A stretch of DNA of 64,000 nt from Candidatus Enterenecus merdae (GCA_018716385.1 DVJZ01000029.1:1-64000); one strand, 5' to 3'. Positions 41,795 through 51,064 are shown, counted from the stretch's first letter. Translations and numbers: made by a program. Notes: generated from the letters alone by a model not told the origin.

Positions 41795-42925
41795 TTACAG
41801 GTCAGTGGCCAGGGTGGGGAGCAGCCGGTAGCCCTCGCCAGTCAGCGCTTGCAGGGCGGCGGAGAGGGCGGCATGGCCCTGGCTGTCGCATACCGCCTCC
41901 ACGTAGTTGGCCCGGCTGCCGCTGAGCCGGCCAAGCAGTTGGTAAGCGGTGGCGGGCGAATCCCACCGGACGGTGGCCGACCAGACCGCCCAGCCCTCCT
42001 GCTCCAGCTGGGCGCGCTGGGCCTGATCCAGCCCGTCTGCCCGGACCAAGTAGGCCGGGCAGCGGGCGATATCGGCCAGCAGCTGGCTGCCCTGCTGGGC
42101 CTGCTGGAGGCATTGTGCCACAGTGTTCCCGGTCAGATCCAGGCCCACGCTGTGCCCCGCTCCCACCAGCTGCCGCACCAGGCTGTCCTGCTGGGCAAGC
42201 TGCTCTGGGGTGAAGAGGAACAGGGCCGGTGTGCCCAGCTCGGACATCTGCTCCGCTATGGCCTGCGCCGTGTCTCCCCAGAGGAAGGCCAAGTAGACCG
42301 TGGAGCCTGAGTCGGGCGGCTCTGAGGGTTCCGGCTGGGGCTGGGAGGGGCTGGCAGAAGAGGGCTGGTTCTGCTGGCTGATGGCCTGCTGATAGCTGGC
42401 CAGGTTATCCCGCAGCAATCCGTCGGCGGCGTCCAGGAAATCCGCATCGCTGAGCACCACCGAGCTGTTGGTGAGGCGCACCAGCGTACCGTAGGGGGTC
42501 CAGTTGGTGGTGTAGCGGGTCAAGCCAAAGTAGCTGCACACCCAGGCCAAGGGCAGGAAGACCATGGCGTTGCGCATCACCGCCCGGGCGTTCACCGGGT
42601 TACCCTGGGCGTCGTAGGCGGTGTTGCTTTGCAGATCAAAGACGACGCTCCTGAAGCCATCGGAGACCAGGGTGGTCTGGCGGGAGGTGTTGTACTGGGC
42701 GCTGACGCCCAGATTGATTCCCGTATGCTGGATGGACAGCATGATATAGGGGACGTAGAGGGCCCCATTCACCGACATGGGCATATTCTCCGGCGTCATC
42801 TCCACAAACCGCTCGTTTACGGCCATGAAGTACACATTGGAGGCTGCTCTGGAGCCGGCCACGGCGATGGCCAGCAGCAGCGCCATGCCCAGCAGCGCTG
42901 TGCCGACCCGGCGCAGGATGCCCAT
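41795..42925 (-). CDS. Exported copper-amine-oxidase-N-like / degenerate deacetylase protein
   Basis: A 376-residue exported protein. A signal peptide (residues 1-28, ending SRAAS), a stalk-like domain of the copper amine oxidase N-terminal kind (NGALYVPYIMLSIQHTGINLG.. VFLPLAWVCSYFGL), a Pro/Ser/Gln linker (about 188-210), and a C-terminal barrel resembling NodB deacetylases. The NodB catalytic aspartates and HxxxH metal motif are replaced (VYLAFLWGD, VGLDLTGNT), so it is probably inactive and binds rather than cuts glycan. Confidence 0.65.
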   Translation of the reverse strand: MGILRRVGTALLGMALLLAIAVAGSRAASNVYFMAVNERFVEMTPENMPMSVNGALYVPYIMLSIQHTGINLGVSAQYNTSRQTTLVSDGFRSVVFDLQSNTAYDAQGNPVNARAVMRNAMVFLPLAWVCSYFGLTRYTTNWTPYGTLVRLTNSSVVLSDADFLDAADGLLRDNLASYQQAISQQNQPSSASPSQPQPEPSEPPDSGSTVYLAFLWGDTAQAIAEQMSELGTPALFLFTPEQLAQQDSLVRQLVGAGHSVGLDLTGNTVAQCLQQAQQGSQLLADIARCPAYLVRADGLDQAQRAQLEQEGWAVWSATVRWDSPATAYQLLGRLSGSRANYVEAVCDSQGHAALSAALQALTGEGYRLLPTLATDL

Positions 42926-43019
42926 CCCGGTCCCTCCCTTTCCAGCAGATGTTTAGATAAGGGAATCATAGCACATACCGGGGCCTGGGCGCAAGGGGCA
43001 GCCGCACAGGAACAGACAA

Positions 43020-43044
43020 ATGCCCCGGCAAAGCCGGGGCAAAA
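43020..43044 (-). terminator. Terminator of the orphan Spo0A-C gene
   Basis: GCCCCGGC/GCCGGGGC stem with a 3-base loop; leftward it is followed by ATTTGTCTG. Confidence 0.65.
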
Positions 43045-43049
43045 GGAGC

Positions 43050-43373
43050 CTATGGCCTGCCGTCACAGTAGGCGGCCAATCCAGCCATAAACTGCTGGAT
43101 CGAGGGCAGCGCGGAGGTGGCGCACATGGCGCGCACCTCCGGGGCGCTGTGCCGGTAGCATACCTGCACGGCAGTGCGGATGGCCTGATCCACATTGCCG
43201 ATGTCAATCCGGCACAGGCGGGCCACCTCCGGATAGATCAGTTTGCTGGGCATCTCCAGCGCGGTCGGATCCGCGTGGACCAAGAGCGCTGCGTACACCA
43301 GGCAGCGATAGCCCTGGTAGCAGCCAGTCAGCCCAAAACTGCGCAGCTTACTTTCAACTTCCGAATGGATCAT
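43050..43373 (-). CDS. Stand-alone Spo0A C-terminal-type DNA-binding protein (second copy)
   Basis: A 107-residue protein consisting only of a Spo0A-C-like domain: LRSFGLTGCYQGYRCLVYAALLVHADPTALEMPSKLIYPEVARLCRIDIGNVDQAIRTAVQVCYRH follows the helix pattern of the Spo0A recognition domain. There is no receiver domain. It differs clearly from the copy at 8843-9286 and lacks an XRE partner. It sits 57 bases downstream of the EIIC-like permease gene and may be co-transcribed with it. Confidence 0.68.
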   Translation of the reverse strand: MIHSEVESKLRSFGLTGCYQGYRCLVYAALLVHADPTALEMPSKLIYPEVARLCRIDIGNVDQAIRTAVQVCYRHSAPEVRAMCATSALPSIQQFMAGLAAYCDGRP

Positions 43374-43430
43374 GGCCGTTCCCTCTTTCCGCTTCCCGCA
43401 AGATCTGGTCAGCGCCCCGCACCGGCTCAG

Positions 43431-44519
43431 TCAGTCCAGGGCCAGGTCGCCGGGGCGGATCCAGCCCAGGCGGCGGAATAGCAGCCCAAAGGCCCAGCTG
43501 AGCACCCCGGGGAGCAGGAAGCACAGCAGGGCCATGGCAACCCAGTCCATGGCGGTGATAGCCTGCTTCACCCCTGCGGCCACATCGGCCACCCAGCCGG
43601 CGTATACCCCGATGGGGCCCACCAGGCCGCAGGTGCCCATCCCAGCGGCCACGCCGCCAGCGGGATCATTCATCTGGAAGTGGAACACGCAGGTGGCCAA
43701 GGGGCCGGTGATGGCCGAGGTGAGGATGGCAGGCAGCCAGATGCGGGGGTTCTTGACGATGTTGCCCATCTGGAGCATAGAGGTGCCCAGTCCTTGGCTG
43801 ACCAGGCCGCCCCAGCGGTTCTCCCGGAAGGACAGTACCGCAAAGCCCACCATGTTGGCGCAGCACCCGGCCACCGCCGCGCCGCCGGCCAGCCCCGTCA
43901 GCCCGAAGGCGGCACAGATGGCGGCCGAGGAGATGGGCAGGGTCAGGGCCACGCCGATGACCACAGAGACCACCACCCCCATGAGGAAGGGCTGCAGATC
44001 GGTGGCCAGCATGACAAAGCCGCCCACCGCCGTGGCGGCGGTGCCGATGGCGGGGGCCAGCAGGGCGGATAGGCCCACCCCCACCAGGATGGTGACCAGG
44101 GGGGTGACCAGGATGTCCACCTTGGTCAGCTTGCTCACGGCCTTACCTGCCTCTGCGGCCAGGATGGCGATGAACAGCACCGCCAGCGGGCCGCCTGCCC
44201 CCGCCCCGCCGTCCAGGGTGGTGGAGCCCAGGGCATTGGCGGCATAGCCCGCCGTGGCCAGGGAGAACAGGGCCAGCGGCGGGGCCTTCAGCGCCCAGCC
44301 GATGGCGATGGCCATGGCCGGGCCGCTCATAGCTGAGGCGTACTCCCCCACCCGCACCAGGAAGTCCAGGCCGAGCTGGGTGCCCAGCGTGTCCAGAATG
44401 GTGCCGATGAGCAGGGAACAAAACAAGCCCTGGGCCATGGCGCCCAGGGCGTCGATCCCATATCTGCGCAGGGAGATCTCAATCCCCTGCCGCTTGAGGA
44501 ACTGAGAGGTTTTTCCCAC
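43431..44519 (-). CDS. PTS EIIC-like membrane permease
   Basis: A 362-residue polytopic membrane protein of the PTS_EIIC_2 type (PF13303-like), with about nine or ten hydrophobic helices and conserved glycine-rich turns such as TLDGGAGAGGPLAVLF and NDPAGGVAAGMGTCGLVGPIGVYAGW. No EIIA or EIIB domain or gene is nearby, so it may be a transporter or sensor rather than a working PTS. GTG at 44519 follows AGGAGG by 8 nt; the frame upstream to 44570 has no RBS. Confidence 0.8.
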   Translation of the reverse strand: MGKTSQFLKRQGIEISLRRYGIDALGAMAQGLFCSLLIGTILDTLGTQLGLDFLVRVGEYASAMSGPAMAIAIGWALKAPPLALFSLATAGYAANALGSTTLDGGAGAGGPLAVLFIAILAAEAGKAVSKLTKVDILVTPLVTILVGVGLSALLAPAIGTAATAVGGFVMLATDLQPFLMGVVVSVVIGVALTLPISSAAICAAFGLTGLAGGAAVAGCCANMVGFAVLSFRENRWGGLVSQGLGTSMLQMGNIVKNPRIWLPAILTSAITGPLATCVFHFQMNDPAGGVAAGMGTCGLVGPIGVYAGWVADVAAGVKQAITAMDWVAMALLCFLLPGVLSWAFGLLFRRLGWIRPGDLALD

Positions 44520-44585
44520 AGCCCGCGCCTCCTGCCCTGTGAAAATCCTCAGGCGGCCGTCAGCCGCCAAACGTCTTTGCAGATT

Positions 44586-44614
44586 ATGATAGCGGCCAGG
44601 GGGAGGGTTGTCAA
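44586..44614 (-). promoter_or_regulatory. Promoter of the EIIC-like gene
   Basis: Minus-strand TTGACA (44614-44609), 17 bp, TATCAT (44591-44586). A TATTTCTT/AAGAAATA palindrome lies farther upstream at 44681-44697. Confidence 0.7.
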
Positions 44615-44718
44615 CTATTTTTTTGCCAACTTCGCCAATCAGGGCAGGAAGAAACCCGGCCTATGCAATCCAAATGGTTATATTTCTTAAAGAAATAACA
44701 AAATGGAGCCTATCTGCC

Positions 44719-45693
44719 TCATAGCTGAATGATAGAACCGGAGGACAGGGTGTGGTGCGTCCCGTCTGGGCAGGTCACCTCCAGGGCGAAGCGGTCGGTG
44801 ACGGCCAGGGCGGTGCCGGAGCGGGCCTCCCCATCAGCCTGGAAGGCCACCGGGCGGCCCAGGGTGAGGCAGTGGGTGCGGTAGCGGGCCAGGTAGTCCT
44901 CCTGCCGCTGTGGGAAGGACTGGATCATCTCTTCCAGGGCGGCCAGGATGCAGGCGGCCAGATGGTGCCGCTCGGGAAAGAATCCCTCCAGAGCCAGGGA
45001 GGTGGCCACGCCTTCCAACCCCTGGGCCTGGAAGTCCCGGGCGGTCTGGGTGAGGTTGACCCCCGCCCCCAGCACCACGTAGTCTGGCTCCCCGCTCTCC
45101 CCCAGCAGGGCCAGCTCGGTGAGGATACCGCACAGCTTGCCCCGGCCCAGATAGAGGTCGTTGAGCCACTTGATGCCGGCGCTGGCGCCGCAGGCGGTCT
45201 GGATGCCCTCCCGCAGGGCGACGGCGGCCCACCCGGTGAGGGTGAGCAGCTGCTCCAGGCCGGCCTTGGGCCGCAGCAGCACAGACAGATACAGGCCCTG
45301 CCCTTTGGGGGAGCAGAAGGCCCGGCCCCGGGTGCCCCGCCCGGCGGTCTGCTCCTCGGCCAGCAGTACGCTCCCCTCTGGGGCGCCAGCTGCGGCCAGC
45401 GCTTTGAGCCGGGTATTGGTGGAGTCCACGCTGGCCAAGGCCTGGATTTGCCCGGAGAACAGGCTGCCGGAGGGCAGCAGACCCTCCAGATAGGGGCCGG
45501 ACAGGGCGGGAGGGGGGCCGGACAGGCGGTAGCCTAGCCGGGGGGAGGACTGGATGGGCCAGCCCTGCTGGCGCAGCAGGGTGATCTGCTTCCACACCGC
45601 AGCCCGGGTGACGCCCAGGGTACGGCTCATCTCCTGGCCGGACAGCCATTGGCTGCGGCCGGCCAGCAGGGAGACGACGGCGTTGGGATCCAT
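44719..45693 (-). CDS. birA: Bifunctional biotin-protein ligase / biotin operon repressor
   Basis: A 324-residue group II BirA. An N-terminal winged HTH (LSGQEMSRTLGVTRAAVWKQITLLRQQGWPI, residues about 17-48) precedes the ligase domain with SVDSTNTRLKALAAAGAPEG, the nucleotide loop QTAGRGTRGRAF, IKWLNDLYLGRGKLCGILTE and a C-terminal SH3-like part. It attaches biotin to carboxylase carrier proteins and can repress biotin genes; no bio genes are in the window. Confidence 0.95.
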   Translation of the reverse strand: MDPNAVVSLLAGRSQWLSGQEMSRTLGVTRAAVWKQITLLRQQGWPIQSSPRLGYRLSGPPPALSGPYLEGLLPSGSLFSGQIQALASVDSTNTRLKALAAAGAPEGSVLLAEEQTAGRGTRGRAFCSPKGQGLYLSVLLRPKAGLEQLLTLTGWAAVALREGIQTACGASAGIKWLNDLYLGRGKLCGILTELALLGESGEPDYVVLGAGVNLTQTARDFQAQGLEGVATSLALEGFFPERHHLAACILAALEEMIQSFPQRQEDYLARYRTHCLTLGRPVAFQADGEARSGTALAVTDRFALEVTCPDGTHHTLSSGSIIQL

Positions 45694-45745
45694 GCTTGCG
45701 CTCCTCTCCTGGGGATGGGGACAGGCCGCCGGCCGGCCCAGGGCG

Positions 45746-46987
45746 TCAGGACTGGGCGGCCAGGCTGTCGTAAAGGGTGATGGACAGGGTGAGGGGCTGC
45801 CCCTCCCGCAGGACGGTGAGCTCCACCGTGCCGCCCACGCCGGCGGCGTATAACCCCCGGGTGAGCTGATAGAAGCTGTCGATGGCCTGGCCGTTGAGGG
45901 CGGTGATCTCGTCCCCCGCTTGCAGCACCCCCTGAGCCGGGGAACCAGGGGTGATCTCAGCTACCACCACCCGCTGGCGGCTGTCCTGGGTGTAGATGTT
46001 GCAGGTGACGCCCAGAGCGGGTCGGCAGGTCCGCCCGGTCTGGACGATGGAGTTGAGGAAGGGTAGGCTGTCCGTGATGGGGATGGCCAGCCCGATGCCC
46101 TCGGTGACCACATCGTCGTTGACGCCGGTGATTTTGGCCGAGGTGATGCCCACCACCTGGCCGTAGACGTCTACCAGCGCCCCGCCGGAGTTGCCGGAGT
46201 TCAGGGCGGCGGAGGTCTGGATCAGGGTCATGTCCCGGCTGTCCACCTCCACCTCCCGGGCCAGGGAGGAGACGATGCCGTCGGTCATGGTGCCATAGAG
46301 GTAGCCCATGGGGTTGCCGATGGCATAGACCTGGTCACCCACCTGAAGCAGGTCGGAGTCTGCCAGCCGGGCGGGGGTGAGTCCCTGGGCGTCCACCTTC
46401 AGTACGGCCAGGTCCAGATCCTCATCATAGCCGATGAGCAGCGCCCCGTCGTACACATGCTGGTTGGACAGCAGCATCACCTCGATGGCAGAACTGCCCT
46501 CGATGACGTGGTAGTTGGTGACCAGATAGCCGTTTTCGGTGAGGACCACCCCGGAGCCCACACTGTAAGAGGAGCCGTGGTCGGCTTGGACGCACACCAC
46601 GGAGGGGAGCACTTGCTGGTAGATCTCCTGGGGGGTGAGCACCTGCTGGGAAGGGGTGTCCAGCTCGATCTGCACGGAGGGATCCGGCTCCCCCCAGGGC
46701 AGGGTCTTCTGGTCAGCCCAGTCCTCTGATTGGCTCTGGGGGAGCAGGCGGCTGGGCAGGACGGGGGGCTGGGCAGTCTGGGGGATGAGCCGCTCGGCCA
46801 GGACAAGCCCCCCCCAGAAAGCGCCCCACACCAGCAGGGCCAGGCCGGCCAGACAGCCGAGGGTGATCAGCATTCCCCGGAATACCCGCCCGCCCCGGTG
46901 GCGAGGCCGACGGGGCGGGGACAGGGACACGGACAGGGGGGTGGAGCCGGCCCGGTCGGGCCAGCGGTGGGAGAGATGGTTGCGCAT
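45746..46987 (-). CDS. HtrA/DegP-type S1C serine protease with PDZ domain
   Basis: A 413-residue membrane-anchored protease. A basic Pro/Arg-rich cytoplasmic start is followed by one membrane segment (LITLGCLAGLALLVWGAFWGGLVL, residues about 40-63). Catalytic triad: His in VTNYHVIEG, Asp in DEDLDLAVLKV, Ser in SGNSGGALVD. The C-terminal PDZ contains ITPGSPAQGVLQAGDEITALNG. It degrades misfolded surface proteins. ATG at 46987 has the better RBS distance than GTG 46990. It follows the two-component genes by 54 bases, perhaps their target. Confidence 0.94.
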   Translation of the reverse strand: MRNHLSHRWPDRAGSTPLSVSLSPPRRPRHRGGRVFRGMLITLGCLAGLALLVWGAFWGGLVLAERLIPQTAQPPVLPSRLLPQSQSEDWADQKTLPWGEPDPSVQIELDTPSQQVLTPQEIYQQVLPSVVCVQADHGSSYSVGSGVVLTENGYLVTNYHVIEGSSAIEVMLLSNQHVYDGALLIGYDEDLDLAVLKVDAQGLTPARLADSDLLQVGDQVYAIGNPMGYLYGTMTDGIVSSLAREVEVDSRDMTLIQTSAALNSGNSGGALVDVYGQVVGITSAKITGVNDDVVTEGIGLAIPITDSLPFLNSIVQTGRTCRPALGVTCNIYTQDSRQRVVVAEITPGSPAQGVLQAGDEITALNGQAIDSFYQLTRGLYAAGVGGTVELTVLREGQPLTLSITLYDSLAAQS

Positions 46988-47041
46988 CACATACCTCCTG
47001 CATGGAGTGGGGTCAGGACCGGCCTGCCGGGCTGAGGGCCG

Positions 47042-48460
47042 TCAGGCCAGGGTGAGGGTGAAGGTGAACACGGTCCTGCCGTCCTGGCTGACGCAGGTGA
47101 TGTCCTCCTTGTGGCTGTTGAGGATGGTCTTGACGATATACAGCCCCAGGCCCACACCGTCCCGGTCGGCGCTGCGGGAGTGGTCGGTCTTGTGGAAGCG
47201 GTCAAAGATCAGGGGCAGTTCCTCTGGGGAGATGGTCTGCCCTTCGTTGCCGATGGTGATCTGGGCCTTGGCCCCTTTGGCGGTGACCGAGATGGTCAGC
47301 GGACCCCCTTCCGGGGAGAACTTGATGGCGTTGTCCAGCAGGTTGTAGCACACCTGGGTGATGGCGTCCTGATCTCCCCAGACCTGCACGGGATCGTCGG
47401 GCAGCTGGGTGTCCACATTCAAGTTCTTTCCGCTGATCTTGTTCTCCAGGCTGACCAGCACCCGCAGCAGTGTCTCGCTGATGTCAAACTGCTGCTGGGC
47501 GGCCCGTTCGTCAGACTGCAGCCGGGACAGGTCCAGCATGGAGCGCACCAGCCGGGACAGCCGCCTGGTCTCCGAGGAGATGACTTGCAAATACTGCCGC
47601 TCCTTCTCCTGGGGGATGGTGCCGTCCAGGATGCCGTCGGCAAATCCGGCAATGGTGGTCATGGGGGTTTTCAGCTCGTGGGAGACGTTGGCGATGAACT
47701 CCGCCCGGCGCTGCTCGCTCTTGGCCAGGGAGTCGGCCATGGAGTTGAAGGCCTCGGCCAGCTCCCCCACCTCGTCCCGGCGGCGGCCCACATCCACCCG
47801 CACGTTCAGCTCCCCGTGGCCAAACTGCCGGGCGGCGGCGGCGATCTCCTTCATGGGCTTGGACTGGCGCATACTGGTCACCGAGCTGATGATGGCTGCG
47901 ATGAGGATGACCGCCGCGGCGGTGACCAGGAAGATGGAGGACAGATCCTCCCACATGCTGCTGATCTCAGACGCCTCGCAGGACACCAGGATCATGCCCT
48001 GCAAGTTGTCCACATACTGGATGGGCAGGCCCACCAGGTACCGGGGCCGCTCGTACAGCCCGCCCAAGGTGGTGGAGCCTACAAAGGAGCTGTCGGTGAT
48101 GGCCGACACGACCTGCTCAGGCAGGGCCTTCCACTCCAGCGCAGTCAGTTCATTTCTGCCGTCGGTGGCGTACACCACCACACCCTCCACACTGCCCAGC
48201 ATGATGTGGGAGTCGGTGACCAGGGCCAGGTAGCGCAGCTGGTTTTGGAAGTCGGAATTCTGCCAGGAGGAGCCGGTGTTGAGCAGGAAGTAGTTGGAGG
48301 CATAGCTGGCGATGATGCCGGCGTTGCGGCTCATGGAGTCCTGTTTATCCCGGATGGTGTACTGATAGCTCAGGGTGGCGAAGGAGGCGCCCAGCATCAG
48401 GAAGGACAGCAGGATCATGCCGGCCATGGTGGCAAACTGCCGGCCGTACATGCTCTTCAC
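47042..48460 (-). CDS. Two-component sensor histidine kinase (HAMP-HisKA)
   Basis: A 472-residue membrane kinase: TM1 near residues 10-32, an extracytoplasmic sensor (to about 170), TM2 (SIFLVTAAAVILIAAIISSVTSM), HAMP, phospho-acceptor His in NVSHELKTPMTTIAGFADG, N-box CYNLLDNAIKFSPEGG, and lid DGVGLGLYIVK. It overlaps the response regulator gene by four bases. The HtrA protease downstream suggests a cell-envelope stress circuit, which is inference. Confidence 0.95.
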   Translation of the reverse strand: MKSMYGRQFATMAGMILLSFLMLGASFATLSYQYTIRDKQDSMSRNAGIIASYASNYFLLNTGSSWQNSDFQNQLRYLALVTDSHIMLGSVEGVVVYATDGRNELTALEWKALPEQVVSAITDSSFVGSTTLGGLYERPRYLVGLPIQYVDNLQGMILVSCEASEISSMWEDLSSIFLVTAAAVILIAAIISSVTSMRQSKPMKEIAAAARQFGHGELNVRVDVGRRRDEVGELAEAFNSMADSLAKSEQRRAEFIANVSHELKTPMTTIAGFADGILDGTIPQEKERQYLQVISSETRRLSRLVRSMLDLSRLQSDERAAQQQFDISETLLRVLVSLENKISGKNLNVDTQLPDDPVQVWGDQDAITQVCYNLLDNAIKFSPEGGPLTISVTAKGAKAQITIGNEGQTISPEELPLIFDRFHKTDHSRSADRDGVGLGLYIVKTILNSHKEDITCVSQDGRTVFTFTLTLA

Positions 48461-49146
48461 GGGGCGTTCACCTCAAACTTATAGCCAACACCCCACACCG
48501 TCTTGAGCGACCACTGGGGGGATACGCCCTCCAGCTTTTCCCGCAGGCGCTTGATGTGTACGTCCACCGTGCGGCTGTCCCCGAAGTAGTCAAAGCCCCA
48601 CACCTCGTCCAGCAGCTGGTTGCGGGTGAACACCCGGTTGGGGGAGGAGGCCAGGTGGAACAGCAGCTCCAGCTCTTTGGGCGGGGTGTCCACCCGTTTG
48701 CCGTCCACCAGCAGCTCGTAGGAGTCCAGGTTGATGACCAGCTTGTCGAAGCTGAGCTTGCGCTCGGCCCCCTGCTCCTCGCCGCCAAAGCGGCGCAGCA
48801 CCGCATGGATGCGGGCCAGCACCTCCTTCATCTCAAAGGGCTTGGTGATATAGTCGTCCGCCCCCATCTCCAGGCCGGATACCTTATCCTCCAGCTCCCC
48901 CTTGGCGGTGAGCATGATGATGGGCACTTTAGAGTTCTCCCGGATCTTCTTACAAACCGCCCAGCCGTCCATCCCGGGCAGCATGATGTCCAGCAGCACC
49001 AGGTCGGGCTGGAACTGGTGGAACAGCTCCAGCCCGGCCAGCCCGTCCTCGGCCAGCTGGCATTCCATTTGTTCCTTCTCCAAATAGATGCGCAGCAGAT
49101 CGGCAATATTCTTATCGTCCTCAACGACCAAAACTTTGGTGGACAT
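48457..49146 (-). CDS. OmpR/PhoB-type response regulator
   Basis: A 229-residue regulator. Receiver (residues 1-120): VVEDDKNIADLL, phospho-Asp in LVLLDIMLPGMDGWAV, MLTAKGE, and Lys in DDYITKPFEMKEVL; then the winged-helix DNA-binding domain with SRTVDVHIKRLREKL. ATG at 49146 (MSTKVLVVEDD) matches the family start; the frame upstream to 49167 is discarded. Paired with the overlapping kinase. Confidence 0.96.
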   Translation of the reverse strand: MSTKVLVVEDDKNIADLLRIYLEKEQMECQLAEDGLAGLELFHQFQPDLVLLDIMLPGMDGWAVCKKIRENSKVPIIMLTAKGELEDKVSGLEMGADDYITKPFEMKEVLARIHAVLRRFGGEEQGAERKLSFDKLVINLDSYELLVDGKRVDTPPKELELLFHLASSPNRVFTRNQLLDEVWGFDYFGDSRTVDVHIKRLREKLEGVSPQWSLKTVWGVGYKFEVNAP

Positions 49147-49202
49147 AGGCGCGCCCCTTTCGCACACGGCATGGGAATCGAATTGTATCGTATCATGATA
49201 AG

Positions 49203-49231
49203 ATTATACCGCAATCTGCGAGATGTGTATA
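49203..49231 (-). promoter_or_regulatory. Promoter of the two-component/HtrA unit
   Basis: Minus-strand TATACA (49231-49226), 17 bp, TATAAT (49208-49203), 57 bases before the regulator ATG. Confidence 0.6.
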
Positions 49232-49263
49232 GACAAAGTGTGAATTGTGCTTTCTGGGTGGCG

Positions 49264-50433
49264 TCATGGCACATGGCTGTGGTCCACCTGGATGACCGTG
49301 TGGCAGCGGGGCTCCAGGGCGCGGATCTGGGCGGTGAGGCGGGCTTTGATCTGCTCGTCAGACAGTTCCAGGTCATAGGGGGCTACCACGTCGAAGATCA
49401 GGTTGGTGTGCAGTGGGCCCGTAGTGATGCGAAAGTCGTGGATGGTGAGGGCGGGATGGAGCTGGGCGGCCAGCTGGGCGGTGAGCTGGCGCAGCCGGTC
49501 CACCTCCGGGTTGCCGATCTGAATGGGATCGATGTGGATGACCGCCTCAATGCGGAACTTCCGGTTGAGCTCCCGCTCGATGTGGTCGATGATATCGTGG
49601 ATCTCCACCAGGTCGGCGTCGGCGGCCACCTCGGCGTGGACGCTCATCATCCGCCGGCCAGGGCCGTAGTCGTGGATGATCAGATCGTGGATGCCCACCA
49701 CCTGGCGGTGGCTGAGGATCACGTCCTGGATGGCCTGGACGGTTTCCGGCTCAGGGGCCTGGCCCAGCAGGGGATCTAGGGTAGCCTTGGCCGCCCCGAA
49801 ACCGGACTTCAGGATGAACAGGGCCACCAGCAGGCCGATCCAGCCGTCCAACGGCAGCTGGGTGAGGTGGGAGACGGCCAGCCCCGCCAGCACCGCGGCG
49901 GTGGCCACCGCGTCGGAGCGGGAGTCCACGCAGGCGGCCCGCAGGGTCTGGGAGGCGATGCGCCGGCCCAGCGCCCCCTGGAACCAGCCCATCCCCAGCT
50001 TGACCAGGATGGACGCGGCCAGGACGCCCCCGGTGAGGGGGGTGAGCAGGGTGGGCTGGGGATGGAAGATCTTTTGCAGGGAGCTCTGGCCCAGCTCCAC
50101 CCCCACCAGCAGGATGAGCAGGGAGACGATCAGCCCGGCCAGGTACTCTGCCCGGCCGTGGCCGAAGGGATGGTTGGCGTCGGCCTTCTGTCCGGCCAGC
50201 CGGAAGCCCACCAGGGTGACCACCGAGGAGGCCGCGTCAGACAGGTTGTTGAAGGCGTCGGCGGTGACCGAGATGGCTCCCGAGATCAGCCCCGCGGTCA
50301 GCTTGCCCGCGAAGAGCAGCAGGTTGAGCCCCAGGCCCACCGCTCCGGCCACCACGCCGTAGCGCCGGCGCACGTCGGGATCTTGCGTCTGGTCATAGTT
50401 GGGAATGAGCGCGCGCAGCAGGGCATTGAGCAT
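49264..50433 (-). CDS. Cation diffusion facilitator family transporter
   Basis: A 389-residue CDF exporter with six membrane helices and two cytoplasmic dimerisation segments. TM2 shows ADAFNNLSDAASS, an NxxxD metal site, and TM5 shows VDSRSDAVAT, a DxxxD site. DxxxD is linked to manganese or iron rather than zinc in this family, but the metal cannot be settled from this. The C-terminal extension beyond the first cytoplasmic domain (about 90 residues) is longer than in simple CDF proteins. Confidence 0.9.
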   Translation of the reverse strand: MLNALLRALIPNYDQTQDPDVRRRYGVVAGAVGLGLNLLLFAGKLTAGLISGAISVTADAFNNLSDAASSVVTLVGFRLAGQKADANHPFGHGRAEYLAGLIVSLLILLVGVELGQSSLQKIFHPQPTLLTPLTGGVLAASILVKLGMGWFQGALGRRIASQTLRAACVDSRSDAVATAAVLAGLAVSHLTQLPLDGWIGLLVALFILKSGFGAAKATLDPLLGQAPEPETVQAIQDVILSHRQVVGIHDLIIHDYGPGRRMMSVHAEVAADADLVEIHDIIDHIERELNRKFRIEAVIHIDPIQIGNPEVDRLRQLTAQLAAQLHPALTIHDFRITTGPLHTNLIFDVVAPYDLELSDEQIKARLTAQIRALEPRCHTVIQVDHSHVP

Positions 50434-50516
50434 GTGCGGAGACCTCCCGGGATGGAGTGGGCGCGGGGCATGGCGCCGATGGTACTAAGATATGCCGGTG
50501 CGGGGGAAGACAAAAC

Positions 50517-50541
50517 CGCCCCGGGTCGGGGACCGGGGCGT
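50517..50541 (-). terminator. Terminator of the mltG-U32-acetyltransferase unit
   Basis: CGCCCCGG/CCGGGGCG stem followed leftward by GTTTTGTCTT, just after the acetyltransferase stop codon. Confidence 0.75.
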
Positions 50542-50551
50542 TGGGGCGGGC

Positions 50552-51049
50552 TCAGCGGACGGTGGCGGGCAGCGTCAGGCGCATCTGGTGCCAGAGCGCG
50601 CCGCCGTGTTGGGAGGGGGAGGGCCCCTCGTCGGCGAAGCCGAAGCTGGCGTAGTAGCCGATCAGCTGGGGCTTGCAGGTGAGCACCAGGCCCCGCCTGC
50701 CCTGGGCGGCCGCGTCCGCAATGACCCGGCGCAGCACCTGGCCAGCGCATCCGCGTCCCTGGAACTGGGGGATGGTGCCCACGCCGAAGATCATTTGCCA
50801 GGCCCCGTTTTCTTGATGGACGGAGGGGTCGTGGTACATCCAATCAGCCAGGTCAGGCTGCTCTGTGACAGGCCCGTTGACATAGGACACCAGGCGCTCT
50901 CCCGCCCACAGCAGCCAGAAATGGCCGGGATAGGCCAGCAGCCGGCCCCGGAGAGAGTCCAATCCGGCGGCCTCGGCAGGGGGGAAGCACAGGGCTTCCG
51001 CCCCGGCCAGGGCGTCCAGATCAGCCAGGGTGGCGCATCGGATCTCCAA
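50552..51049 (-). CDS. GNAT family acetyltransferase
   Basis: A 165-residue GNAT protein: the N-terminus MEIRCATLADLDALAGAEALCFPP, acetyl-CoA loop GTIPQFQGRGCAGQVLRRVI and late motif LVLTCKPQLIGYYASFGFADEG. The substrate is unknown; relatives acetylate small amines or protein N-termini. It is last in the unit mltG-U32-GNAT. Confidence 0.88.
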   Translation of the reverse strand: MEIRCATLADLDALAGAEALCFPPAEAAGLDSLRGRLLAYPGHFWLLWAGERLVSYVNGPVTEQPDLADWMYHDPSVHQENGAWQMIFGVGTIPQFQGRGCAGQVLRRVIADAAAQGRRGLVLTCKPQLIGYYASFGFADEGPSPSQHGGALWHQMRLTLPATVR

Positions 51050-51064
51050 GGGGAATCGCTCCTT

